In this document: in pieces, positions 42,366 through 49,578 of the stretch
How the letters are laid out: every line of letters starts with the position of its first letter
How positions within the stretch are numbered: the first letter of the stretch is position 1
Assembly (NCBI RefSeq): GCF_002940665.1
Contig: NZ_MIGY01000002.1
Location: 496,001-560,000, forward strand
Direction of reading: 5' to 3'
From: Xanthomonas arboricola
Lineage (GTDB): Bacteria > Pseudomonadota > Gammaproteobacteria > Xanthomonadales > Xanthomonadaceae
Length of the DNA: 64,000 bases
Notes under the pieces: generated by a model
What the model was told of the DNA's origin: nothing
Databases searched by the model: none
What the model saw: only the letters and a program-made list of their open reading frames with translations
Position numbers and translations under genes: made by a program

Positions 42366-43162
42366 AGGCGGCTGAAATCAAGGCGGCATTTCCAACTGAG
42401 GCGGCCTTATGTGACTGCTTCCTCGCTGGCCTGAAGAAGCTGGGCGGCTGGACCGCATATCCGGAGACCGCAGGCTTCGACATCCTCGCGGTGTACGACG
42501 CCACCGGCCACCAGCTCGGCATTGAGGCGAAGCTAGCGCTGAACGCGAAGGTCGCCGACCAGATACTGCCGGATCACTACATGGGGTACGGCGACGAGGG
42601 GCGTGAGGGGCCTGACTTCCGTGCAGTCGTCGTCCCGTCCATCACTGACGCGTCGGCTGGGATCGCGAAGATGCTTGGCATCTTGGGCGTGATGGTGTGG
42701 GCGCCGGAACCGGGCTACAGCCGTGGGTGGAGTTTCGAGCGCTGCCTGGACCACTACGGCGCCGCGCGCCCTGACCGGCGTGCCTACGACGCCGAGGCCG
42801 GCCCGCTCAACGACTGGGACATGGCTTGGCACGACTGGAACCCGGCAAGGCGCTGCACGCTGCCAGAAATCGTCCCAGCAGTTCGCTGCGGCGTGCCTGC
42901 GCCGTTGCGGCTGACGCCCTGGAAGATCGGCGCGCTGCGCGTGATGGCGCAGTTGGAGATCAATGGCTTCGTCACTGCAAAAGTGGTTCGCGACTGCGGA
43001 GTCGATGCGCGGCGTTTCTGTGCCAGCGATGGCTGGCTCGAGCAGCTCGGCGGTGGGCGGTGGGGTCGCGGGAAGATGCCAGCATTCGACGCGCAGCACC
43101 CTGAGGCTTACGCGCAGCTTCTGGCAGAGGCAAAGACGAAATCCCAGCAGGTGGCGGCGTGA
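42362..43162 (+). CDS. Hypothetical phage protein with PD-(D/E)XK-like motif
   Basis: 266 residues. GFDILAVYDATGHQLGIEAK near residues 40-58 has the spacing of a PD-(D/E)XK nuclease core (Asp, then Glu-x-Lys). A winged-helix-like segment lies near 185-240. A DNA-processing nuclease is plausible but not proven; I do not recognise a named family. Confidence 0.55.
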   Translation: MKAAEIKAAFPTEAALCDCFLAGLKKLGGWTAYPETAGFDILAVYDATGHQLGIEAKLALNAKVADQILPDHYMGYGDEGREGPDFRAVVVPSITDASAGIAKMLGILGVMVWAPEPGYSRGWSFERCLDHYGAARPDRRAYDAEAGPLNDWDMAWHDWNPARRCTLPEIVPAVRCGVPAPLRLTPWKIGALRVMAQLEINGFVTAKVVRDCGVDARRFCASDGWLEQLGGGRWGRGKMPAFDAQHPEAYAQLLAEAKTKSQQVAA

Positions 43163-43350
43163 AGTGCGCCCACTGCGGCCGCGCACGCGCCGTCAACACC
43201 TGGACTGTGGAGGCCTGCGCCGACGGTGGTCGTAAGCGGAGGAAGTGGCTCTGCGATCCCTGCGATGTCCGCCTCAATCGGCTGGTGCTGAAGTTCTTCC
43301 GTGACCCCAAGGCGGCCGAGAAGATGCGCCGATACAGGGCGACGGCATGA
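43159..43350 (+). CDS. Small zinc-ribbon phage protein
   Basis: 63 residues from a GTG that overlaps the previous stop. CAHC near 3-6 and CDPC near 32-35 probably bind one zinc; the tail is basic. Function unknown; probably nucleic-acid binding. Confidence 0.6.
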   Translation: MKCAHCGRARAVNTWTVEACADGGRKRRKWLCDPCDVRLNRLVLKFFRDPKAAEKMRRYRATA

Positions 43351-43742
43351 GGCGCGCAATCAAGCCGGCGACACGCGCCGAGCAGGCCTACCAGGACGCC
43401 GCGCGCGCACTCGGCTGCGTCGTCTGCCGCTGGCGCATCGCCGCCGGCCTGCAGCGCGCCATCCAGTGCGGCCACACGCAGATCCATCACCGCAACCTCG
43501 GCGACCTGCATGGCCAGAAGCAGATCGGCCATCACGCAGTCGTCGCGCTCGGCGCCTGGCACCACGACGGCGACCAGATGCCCGGCATGACCCGCGACCG
43601 CATGCGCGAGGTCTTCGGACCCAGTTTCAAGCACCACGCCCGCGAGTTCCGCATCTGGACGTTCGATGTCCTGGGCGGCCGCGGCACTGAAGCCTGGCAG
43701 ACCTACCAGGACCAACTACTCAACATCCCGAGGGCAGCATGA
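43347..43742 (+). CDS. Ref-like RecA-dependent HNH nuclease
   Basis: 131 residues. CVVC, then CGHTQIHHRNLGDLHGQKQIGH and LGAWHHDG give the His/Cys-rich HNH core of the P1 Ref family, which cleaves at RecA filaments. Its place among recombination genes fits. Overlaps both neighbours by 4 bp. Confidence 0.75.
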   Translation: MRRAIKPATRAEQAYQDAARALGCVVCRWRIAAGLQRAIQCGHTQIHHRNLGDLHGQKQIGHHAVVALGAWHHDGDQMPGMTRDRMREVFGPSFKHHAREFRIWTFDVLGGRGTEAWQTYQDQLLNIPRAA

Positions 43743-43912
43743 ACCAGCAAAGCTATGAGAACGCCCGGCTCGCCGGCCACCGCGCGCGTCAGGCCAGCAG
43801 GAAGCGCGACGACTCACCGAAGTACGCCATGGGCGAAGAGGGCGCGCTGCTTCGCGAGGCCTGGCGCGAAGGCTGGGACGAAGCCGATGCAGAGCGGAGG
43901 AAGGCGGCATGA
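43739..43912 (+). CDS. 57-residue RMF-like phage protein
   Basis: Starts with ATG 43739, overlapping the previous stop. ARLAGHRARQASRKRDD and ALLREAWREGWDEAD follow the pattern of ribosome modulation factor-like small proteins seen in phage genomes. Helical, charged; too short for routine gene calling. Function not established. Confidence 0.65.
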   Translation: MNQQSYENARLAGHRARQASRKRDDSPKYAMGEEGALLREAWREGWDEADAERRKAA

Positions 43913-44154
43913 GCATCCAGCAAGCAGCGAAGCTGATCTCGAACGGCGATCAGCGTGTGGAGACTCTGACCAAGCGCGAGGAATTCGCCAAGGCAGCAAT
44001 GCAGGGGATCGTCGGCAGCATCCAGAGCGAGGACGGCTACAACCGTTTGGCGCGGCATGCGGCCGTGAACGACATGAAGGTCAGCCAGTGGATTGCGCAC
44101 GACGCGGTGAAGCAGGCCGACGCGCTGCTGGCCGAACTGGAGAAGCGGCCATGA
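43909..44154 (+). CDS. Hypothetical small phage protein
   Basis: 81 residues, helical, with 4-bp overlaps at both ends. The central SEDGYNRLARHAAVNDMKVS recurs in my memory of related phage proteins, but no function is known. Confidence 0.6.
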   Translation: MSIQQAAKLISNGDQRVETLTKREEFAKAAMQGIVGSIQSEDGYNRLARHAAVNDMKVSQWIAHDAVKQADALLAELEKRP

Positions 44155-44372
44155 CCGCCACCCCGATCCGATTTGAGGGCAAGGTGTTCGCCAGCGTCGC
44201 AGAGTTCTCGCGCACCTATCCGGCCTATGCGCGTTGCGTCGATGCAATCCGCGACGGCGCCGACACGATTGCCGAGGTGGAGCGGCGCGTCGCCGTCGGC
44301 AAGCAGAAGGCGATCGCCAGTACACGCGAGCGGGCGCAGCAGGCCTATGCGCTGAAGGCGGGTGCGCGATGA
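44151..44372 (+). CDS. Small phage protein, possible DNA-binding
   Basis: 73 residues. FEGKVFASVAEFSRTYPAYA resembles the NUMOD/NUMOD1-like modules of phage endonucleases, followed by a short helix pair with an HTH-like appearance. Overlaps both neighbours by 4 bp. Function unproven. Confidence 0.55.
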   Translation: MTATPIRFEGKVFASVAEFSRTYPAYARCVDAIRDGADTIAEVERRVAVGKQKAIASTRERAQQAYALKAGAR

Positions 44373-44890
44373 CCCTGCGCGTGGTGTTCGGAATTGACCC
44401 CGGCATGTCCGGCGCCGTGGCCGCGCTGATCGACGGCGAGGCCGGCCCGATCCTGGACATGCCGACAATGACGGTGGGCAAGAAGCAGGAAGTCGATGCG
44501 CGTGCGATCGCGGTCTTCATCCGCGAGGTCCGTAGCCAGCACCCCGGAGCGGTATTCGCTGGATGCGTGGAGCGGGTTCGGGCGATGCCGCCGAAGGACG
44601 GCCGACAGGCCGGCGCGCAATCCTCGATGAACTTCGGCGAGAGCTACGCCAAGGCGAAGGCGGTGCTCGAGGTGATGGGCATCCCCTTCAGCCTGGCCGA
44701 GCCGCAGAGCTGGAAGCGCCATTTCGGCCTGATCGGTCGGGACAAGGATGCATCGCGGCAACTTGCCATCCGTCGGTTCCCGTCCGCCGCGCCGCAGCTG
44801 CAGCGCAAGAAGGACGACGGCCGCGCCGAAGCTCTGCTGCTGGCCCTGTGGCACGAGCAGAAGAACCAGCCGGGAGCCCTCGCTGCATGA
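44369..44890 (+). CDS. RuvC-like Holliday junction resolvase
   Basis: 173 residues with the RNase H-like RuvC core: Asp10 in FGIDPGMSGAVA, Glu in CVERVRAMP, and a final acidic pair in KKDDGRAEALLLA. Such phage resolvases process recombination or replication junctions before packaging. 4-bp overlaps on both sides. Confidence 0.85.
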   Translation: MTLRVVFGIDPGMSGAVAALIDGEAGPILDMPTMTVGKKQEVDARAIAVFIREVRSQHPGAVFAGCVERVRAMPPKDGRQAGAQSSMNFGESYAKAKAVLEVMGIPFSLAEPQSWKRHFGLIGRDKDASRQLAIRRFPSAAPQLQRKKDDGRAEALLLALWHEQKNQPGALAA

Positions 44891-45135
44891 CGCTCAACCC
44901 GACGAACCTGAGCCGGCCCGAGGCCTACTACGAGAAGCTGCTGCGGAAGCGATACGCGGCGGCGGTGCGCAAGCGTGGGCTGTGCGCGTTCTGCAGCTGC
45001 CGCGATCGCACGCTGGGGATCGTGCACTGCCAGAGCAACGAAAGCAGGCAGATGGGGATGTGCCAGGACGACGGCAGGCTGCCGCAGTTCAGGCTCGATG
45101 ATGAAACGTTGGAGGAATTTCGCCATGCGGCGTAA
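44887..45135 (+). CDS. Hypothetical phage protein with Cys motif
   Basis: 82 residues; CAFCSC near 35-40 and later single cysteines may bind zinc. It precedes the putative late regulator gene with an 11-bp overlap. Function unknown. Confidence 0.55.
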   Translation: MTLNPTNLSRPEAYYEKLLRKRYAAAVRKRGLCAFCSCRDRTLGIVHCQSNESRQMGMCQDDGRLPQFRLDDETLEEFRHAA

Positions 45136-45661
45136 TGAGGATCCGCTGCTCGCTGAGCTGCGCAGGTGGGGATACGCCCACGCAAACCGCTACACCCTCA
45201 GCCGCGCCGACCGCAGCCGGCACGTGCTGGAGAACGCCAAGGACTACGCGCCCAAGACGGTGGAGCAGGCCTTCTGCGAGCTGGTGGAGCGCGACGGTCG
45301 CCAGCGGCGGCGCTTCATGGCCGAGCGGGCTGGGCTGACGGCGCTGGGCGAAATTCCGGCCTGGGCCGTTGATCCGGTGCGCGCGCGCAACGACGCCGAC
45401 CGGCCGCACGACAATCCGGAGGTCGCCGTCGACATCGGCATCCCCGACGACCTCCGTTGGATCGACCGGGCGCTGGCTTCGATGTCGAGGCAGTTCCCGC
45501 TGCGTGTTCTGGTGGTGCGCACCGAGTTCACAGTGGCGGCGAGCCAGGCGGTCAAGACGCGGATGGTGGCGGAGCAGTACGGGGGATCCGTCTCTGTTTG
45601 GCAGTACCGGAGGGAATTGCAATTTGGCCTGGAGTGGATAGGCATGAGGAACGCGGCATGA
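45125..45661 (+). CDS. Possible late-gene regulator (Q-like)
   Basis: 178 residues from ATG 45125. The C-terminal part (RTEFTVAASQAVKTRMVAEQ, VSVWQYRRELQFGLEWIG) has the basic helical look of phage antitermination Q proteins. The gene lies just upstream of the late promoter, as Q does in lambda. Sequence support alone is weak, so the call rests mainly on position. Confidence 0.45.
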   Translation: MRRNEDPLLAELRRWGYAHANRYTLSRADRSRHVLENAKDYAPKTVEQAFCELVERDGRQRRRFMAERAGLTALGEIPAWAVDPVRARNDADRPHDNPEVAVDIGIPDDLRWIDRALASMSRQFPLRVLVVRTEFTVAASQAVKTRMVAEQYGGSVSVWQYRRELQFGLEWIGMRNAA

Positions 45662-46110
45662 GCATGATCAATATGCGCCGGGAATTGCGCTTAATCACAC
45701 ATTCGATACACGCCCTTTTCGTTTATGCGGCATGCACGGAAGACGGCTACGTAAAGGTGGGTATTTCGCGGACACCGTTCGACCGTATCTACGACATCCA
45801 CTGCAACTCGCCATCGCCGGTTCGCGCCGCGCAGTGGGTATGGGTAGGGTCAAAGCAGTGGGCGATGCGGATCGAGAAGATGGTATGCAGCGAATGGACT
45901 CATCGACGCACCAGGGGGGAGTGGTACTGGTTCGATTACGCCAACCCTACTGACAAACAGGAGTTCCACGACACGCTGTCTGCAGTCGTCGAGGTCGTGA
46001 CGAAAAAGCGCCCTGAGTGGAACCGGCTTGGACCGCAGAAAGTGCAAGAATTGATTCTGGCAGGGAACAAGGTGGCTCAGCAGAAGAAGGATCAAGCTCG
46101 CGGCGCTTGA
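45658..46110 (+). CDS. GIY-YIG-fold phage protein (T5orf172-like)
   Basis: 150 residues. FVYAACTEDGYVKVGISRTP is a GIY-YIG-type opening (the YIG is replaced by VKVGIS), followed by RIYDIHCNSP and the acidic IEKMVCSEW. This pattern is that of the T5orf172/MUG113 group. Homing-type nuclease or DNA-binding role possible. Inserted between the Q-like gene and the late promoter, whose -35 overlaps its stop codon. Confidence 0.7.
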   Translation: MSMINMRRELRLITHSIHALFVYAACTEDGYVKVGISRTPFDRIYDIHCNSPSPVRAAQWVWVGSKQWAMRIEKMVCSEWTHRRTRGEWYWFDYANPTDKQEFHDTLSAVVEVVTKKRPEWNRLGPQKVQELILAGNKVAQQKKDQARGA

Positions 46111-46134
46111 CGGTGCACAAAAAGAAACTACTAT
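46107..46134 (+). promoter_or_regulatory. Candidate late promoter (pR'-like)
   Basis: -35 TTGACG (46107-46112) and -10 TACTAT (46129-46134), 16-bp spacer; TATATC three bases on is an alternative -10. A strong intrinsic terminator begins about 20-25 bp after the predicted start, as at lambda pR', implying control by antitermination. Confidence 0.6.
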
Positions 46135-46160
46135 ATCGATGTCGTCAAAAGTTCCCCCTG

Positions 46161-46187
46161 AAACCCGGCCCAGCGCCGGGTTTTCGC
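46161..46187 (+). terminator. Intrinsic terminator just after the late promoter
   Basis: AAACCCGGC/GCCGGGTTT, a 9-bp perfect stem with a 5-nt loop, runs into TTTTCGCGTTTCT. It should stop early and uninduced late transcription. Confidence 0.85.
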
Positions 46188-46611
46188 GTTTCTGGGGCCC
46201 CAATACCGACCGCTGCCAGCGTGCCAGGTCCTCGTCGAGAAGCGAGGCGCTGCGCGCCGGGATCGCGCACGGGCCGGCGACATGACGCCGCCCACCAATC
46301 CGCCGGCGGCGGTCGGTACCTATCGGAGAGCACTGCCGCGATCTGCCCAGCTGGGCGGGACCAGCGCGGCGCAGCGGACCTGCTGAAGGGACAGGACCAT
46401 CGCGGCGGTGCTCGCCGTTCTTCAATGCCCGCATCCCAGACCGGATCAACCCTCGTGCCTAGCCGGCAGCGGGGCGGGCACCTATCGCCGCTTGGACTGG
46501 GAGTACCCGGTCGCGGCACCTCCGGCTCGTCGAGAGACGCCCGGGAGACGGCTGCGCATGCAGCGCCGGAACCGTAACCGGCACCTATTTCCGCCGCCGA
46601 CGCGCGGCTCC
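46188..46611 (+). other. Gene-free interval between two terminators, with three GGYACCTAT repeats
   Basis: No gene is convincing here. GGYACCTAT occurs three times in the same orientation (46315, 46477, 46580), each next to GC-rich potential stems. In the plus direction the copies would read GTYRR or GTYFR in different frames. This is the untranslated start of the late transcript. Confidence 0.5.
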
Positions 46612-46638
46612 AGCCCTGCCAGCCGGCGGGGCTTTTTG
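46612..46638 (+). terminator. Intrinsic terminator before the endolysin gene
   Basis: AGCCCTGCC/GGCGGGGCT, 9 bp with one G-T pair and a 4-nt loop, followed by TTTTG. It ends 13 bp before the endolysin ATG. Confidence 0.8.
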
Positions 46639-46651
46639 TTTGGAGACAGCA

Positions 46652-47167
46652 ATGGCGGTCATCACGCCCGAACAAGCCGGTGGCCGCAACGTCGTGGCCT
46701 TCCTGGACATGCTTGCGCATTCGGAGGGAACGTCCACCAGCTCGGCCACGAAAAACGGCGGGTACGACGTCATCGTCACCGGCGCCGATCGTAAGCCGGA
46801 GATCTTCACCGACTACAGCCGGCATCCGTTCGCCGGCGGCCGCAAGTCGAAGGCGATCAACACGAAGGGGCTGACCAGCAACGCGTCTGGCCGCTACCAG
46901 TTCATGCTCAAGGATTACGCGCACTACCGCGACCTGCTGAAGCTGCCGGACTTCGGCCCGCTCTCGCAGGACCGCTGGGCACTGCAGCTGATCAAGGAGC
47001 GGCGCGCGATCGCCGACATCCAGGCCGGTCGCTTCGTGGAAGCGGTGGCGAAGGTGCGCAACCTGTGGGCCAGCCTGCCGGGCGCCGGCTACGGCCAGCC
47101 CGAGCACGCTATCGAGAAGCTCATCGCCGCGTACAAGAAGGCCGGCGGCAAGGTCGGGAGCGCATGA
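46652..47167 (+). CDS. Lambda R-type endolysin (transglycosylase)
   Basis: 171 residues. Matches lambda gpR throughout: AFLDMLAHSEGT with catalytic Glu25, GGYDVIVTG, FTDYSRHPF, then ASGRYQFM and LWASLPGAGYGQPEH. Cleaves the glycan strand to form anhydro-muramic acid. ATG 46652 has GGAG seven bases upstream; four upstream in-frame codons are not used. No signal sequence, so holin-dependent release. Confidence 0.95.
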   Translation: MAVITPEQAGGRNVVAFLDMLAHSEGTSTSSATKNGGYDVIVTGADRKPEIFTDYSRHPFAGGRKSKAINTKGLTSNASGRYQFMLKDYAHYRDLLKLPDFGPLSQDRWALQLIKERRAIADIQAGRFVEAVAKVRNLWASLPGAGYGQPEHAIEKLIAAYKKAGGKVGSA

Positions 47168-47667
47168 CGATGCCGGACCTGGACGACGAAGCCCTGCTAA
47201 CCGCAGAGCGCGAATCGCTCAACGAGGCGGTGCTGCTGCTGCAGGAATGCTGGGGCCGGACAACCCGCCCACGTCGCGACAGCCGGCACGTGCTGCGCCT
47301 GGGCTACGGCCGGGCGATCGAAACCCGTGAGCAGAGTGAGCGCGCCGCCACCCTGGAGCTGACCGAGGACGTCATGGAAGCCCAGGAGACATTGCGCGGT
47401 CGATTCTTCGAGCTGCTGGCGGTGCACCCGGAAATGCGCGGCTCGCTGCCGTACATCATCGCCATCGCCGACATCATCGGCGCCACCGTGGTGCGCGACA
47501 GCGCCGACCTGTGGGCAGCGGCACGCAAAGGCGACTGGCTTGAGTTCGGCTCGGTGATCCAGGAGTTCCGCTGGGAGATGTTCAGCGATGCCACCGAGCG
47601 CGATAAGCGCGCAGTGTCGCGCCTGGTCATGCGCCTGGTCATGGGAGCATCGGCGGTCACGCCATGA
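47164..47667 (+). CDS. Hypothetical lysis-region protein
   Basis: 167 residues, helical, soluble, with LLQECWGRTTRPRRDSRHV near the N-terminus and ELLAVHPEMRGSLPYIIAIA in the centre. Overlaps both neighbours by 4 bp. No family recognised; membership of the lysis cassette is positional. Confidence 0.6.
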   Translation: MTMPDLDDEALLTAERESLNEAVLLLQECWGRTTRPRRDSRHVLRLGYGRAIETREQSERAATLELTEDVMEAQETLRGRFFELLAVHPEMRGSLPYIIAIADIIGATVVRDSADLWAAARKGDWLEFGSVIQEFRWEMFSDATERDKRAVSRLVMRLVMGASAVTP

Positions 47668-47876
47668 CATTCATCACCCGAAACATGGGCACGGCTCGAC
47701 TCGGCATCGCCTTGATCGTGTTCCTGCTCTACGGCTTGGCCATCGCGGTGCTCGTCAACTCCGAGATCCCGGCGGGCAATAAGGACGTGCTGATGCTGCT
47801 CCTGGGCAACCTGGGCCCGCTGATGGGTGCCATCGGTGGCTACTACTACCGGGCGCAGCGAGAGGCTGGCTCCTGA
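47664..47876 (+). CDS. Putative holin
   Basis: 70 residues with two hydrophobic segments (LGIALIVFLLYGLAIAVLV and LMLLLGNLGPLMGAIGGYYY), a short loop between them and a charged C-terminus, the form of class II holins. Follows the endolysin closely. Holin function inferred from size, topology and position. Confidence 0.65.
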   Translation: MTFITRNMGTARLGIALIVFLLYGLAIAVLVNSEIPAGNKDVLMLLLGNLGPLMGAIGGYYYRAQREAGS

Positions 47877-47877
47877 C

Positions 47878-48009
47878 ATGGCCGACAACTGGGACCGCGG
47901 CCTGCCGCCGCCACGCGATCCACCCGGCTGGCTGATCACCGCGCTGTGCGGCCTGCTGCTGGCCGCGCTGGCCTGGATCTGGATCACCTACACAAACACG
48001 AGGGCTTGA
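47878..48009 (+). CDS. 43-residue single-pass membrane protein
   Basis: ADNWDRGLPPPRDPPGW then one helix LITALCGLLLAALAWIWI. Starts one base after the putative holin stop. Could be an antiholin or second holin; unproven. Too short for routine gene calling. Confidence 0.6.
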   Translation: MADNWDRGLPPPRDPPGWLITALCGLLLAALAWIWITYTNTRA

Positions 48010-48010
48010 G

Positions 48011-48370
48011 ATGGACGACAACAGCATCGAAAAGGAAATCCAGGCGAAGGGCCTGACCGCGCCGCGCGTGACGCCGACAGATATCGAGGCGGAGATCAGC
48101 GGCGAGTACTTCTTCACCGCAGCGGAAGGCGTGCAGGCTGCTGGGCACAGCAACCCGGAGGCTGTCGTGGCCGGCATGCATGGCGAGCTGCGACTGCTGA
48201 CCTTCTGCGTGTTGCGCCTGCGTAACGGCTTCACCGTCACCGCTGAGTCGGCTTGCGCCAGCCCGGAGAACTTCGACCCCGATATCGGCCGCAAGATCGC
48301 GCGCCAGAATGCGGTCGCGAAGATCTGGCCGCTGCTGGGTTTCCGGCTGCGCGACAAGCTGGCCGGTTGA
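48011..48370 (+). CDS. Gp49-family phage protein
   Basis: 119 residues matching the gp49 pattern: IEKEIQAKGLTAPRVTPTDI, then LTFCVLRLRNGFTVT, then SACASPENFDPDIGRKIARQ. The family is widespread in siphophage structural and lysis regions and of unknown function. Confidence 0.85.
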   Translation: MDDNSIEKEIQAKGLTAPRVTPTDIEAEISGEYFFTAAEGVQAAGHSNPEAVVAGMHGELRLLTFCVLRLRNGFTVTAESACASPENFDPDIGRKIARQNAVAKIWPLLGFRLRDKLAG

Positions 48371-48373
48371 GCC

Positions 48374-48868
48374 ATGAACCGCATAGCGATCGCCATCATT
48401 GCCGCGCTGCTGTGGTCGGGCGCCATGTTCGGTGCCGGCTGGGCCTGGCGCGGTGATCGTGCCGAGGGGGCCACCAGCAAGCAGGAGGCAGGGGCCGCCC
48501 TCGGCGCCCTGGCCGGGGAGCAGGCCGCCCGGACGACAGAACACCAGCAGGCCGGAGCCGCGCAGCAAGCCGGCGACAAGGCCACCACCCGAGAGGACAA
48601 GATCGATGCTGACTTCGACGCACGCATTGCGGCTGCTGTTGCTGGCCGTGACTCCGAGCTTGGCCGGGTTCGGCGGCTGTGGGCAGGTTGTGAAACCGAC
48701 CGTCTGTCCGGTGGTGCCGCCGCTGCCGCAGAAGCTGCAGAACAAGACCGACTACGCGGGGCAAGTGCGGCGCGAATTGTACGAGCCTGCGAGCTCGCCC
48801 AGTCCGAGCGCGACGAAGCCGTCGACCGATACCAAGCCCTCCGACAGCCAGCTGAGGTGACGCCATGA
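48374..48868 (+). CDS. Rz-like inner-membrane spanin
   Basis: 164 residues: one N-terminal membrane segment (IAIAIIAALLWSGAMFGAGWAW) followed by a long alanine/glutamate-rich helical periplasmic domain, the i-spanin plan. The Rz1 gene lies wholly inside it in the +1 frame. Together they disrupt the outer membrane at the end of lysis. Confidence 0.85.
   Translation: MNRIAIAIIAALLWSGAMFGAGWAWRGDRAEGATSKQEAGAALGALAGEQAARTTEHQQAGAAQQAGDKATTREDKIDADFDARIAAAVAGRDSELGRVRRLWAGCETDRLSGGAAAAAEAAEQDRLRGASAARIVRACELAQSERDEAVDRYQALRQPAEVTP
48606..48860 (+). CDS. Rz1-like outer-membrane lipoprotein spanin, nested in Rz
   Basis: 84 residues from ATG 48606 in the +1 frame of Rz, as in lambda. The signal LTSTHALRLLLLAVTPSLAG leads to a cysteine in FGGC, a lipobox-like site. 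The mature part is proline-rich and carries two more cysteines. Function as o-spanin inferred from nesting and features. Confidence 0.82.
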   Translation: MLTSTHALRLLLLAVTPSLAGFGGCGQVVKPTVCPVVPPLPQKLQNKTDYAGQVRRELYEPASSPSPSATKPSTDTKPSDSQLR

Positions 48869-49035
48869 GTCTGGGAACACCTCAGTTGATCTATCTGGCC
48901 CTGGCCATGCTCGGCATTGGCCTTGAAATCGCCAGGCACGGCGAGCCCAAGACGGGGCACCACGACGCCGTGTCCAGCATCGTCGCCACCATCCTGATAC
49001 TCGCCCTGCTGTGGTGGGGCGGTTTCTTTCCCTGA
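48865..49035 (+). CDS. 56-residue two-pass membrane protein
   Basis: Two hydrophobic helices (LIYLALAMLGIGLEIA and IVATILILALLWWGGFF) either side of a charged loop; overlaps the Rz stop by 4 bp. Topology suits a second holin or pinholin. Too short for routine gene calling. Confidence 0.65.
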   Translation: MSLGTPQLIYLALAMLGIGLEIARHGEPKTGHHDAVSSIVATILILALLWWGGFFP

Positions 49036-49065
49036 CCCATCGGCCCCACCCGGAGGGCCAGACCC

Positions 49066-49578
49066 ATGCCCAAGAAGAAACTTAAGCCCAAGGCGCGTGC
49101 AGCGCCCGGGCTGACCCAGAAGCAGCAGCGGTTCGTGGTCGAGTACCTGAAGGACCAGAACGCAACCCAGGCGGCCATACGCGCCGGGTACAGCGAGGGC
49201 ACTGCCAAGCAGCAGGGCTCACGCCTGTTGACCAATGCTGACATTGCGGCAGAGGTCAACAAGGGGCAGCGCCGCGTCGCCAAGAAGGCGGAGGTCACGG
49301 TGGACACCCTGGCCGCTGAGCTGGACGAGGCCCGGAGCGCGGCCATGAAGAAGAACCAGAGCAGCGCGGCCGTGCAGGCCACGATGGGCAAGGCAAAGCT
49401 CTACGGCCTCGGGGTCGAGCATCGCCGGCTCAGCGGCACGCTGCAGGTGGTCAACGTGACGATCGAAGACCTGAAGGGGCTGACGAAAGATGAACTCGAT
49501 GTCCTTGAGGAAGCCCTGCCAGTTCTCGAGAAGCTCGGGATTACCGGCGGCGATCAGGGCGAGGAGGGCGCAGCTTGA
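49066..49578 (+). CDS. Terminase small subunit
   Basis: 170 residues. GLTQKQQRFVVEYLKDQNAT then AAIRAGYSEGTAKQQGSRLL is the Terminase_2 HTH signature; this subunit recognises pac or cos DNA. Ends in an acidic helix. GGAGG lies upstream of the ATG. The large subunit start lies inside its 3' end. Confidence 0.93.
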   Translation: MPKKKLKPKARAAPGLTQKQQRFVVEYLKDQNATQAAIRAGYSEGTAKQQGSRLLTNADIAAEVNKGQRRVAKKAEVTVDTLAAELDEARSAAMKKNQSSAAVQATMGKAKLYGLGVEHRRLSGTLQVVNVTIEDLKGLTKDELDVLEEALPVLEKLGITGGDQGEEGAA

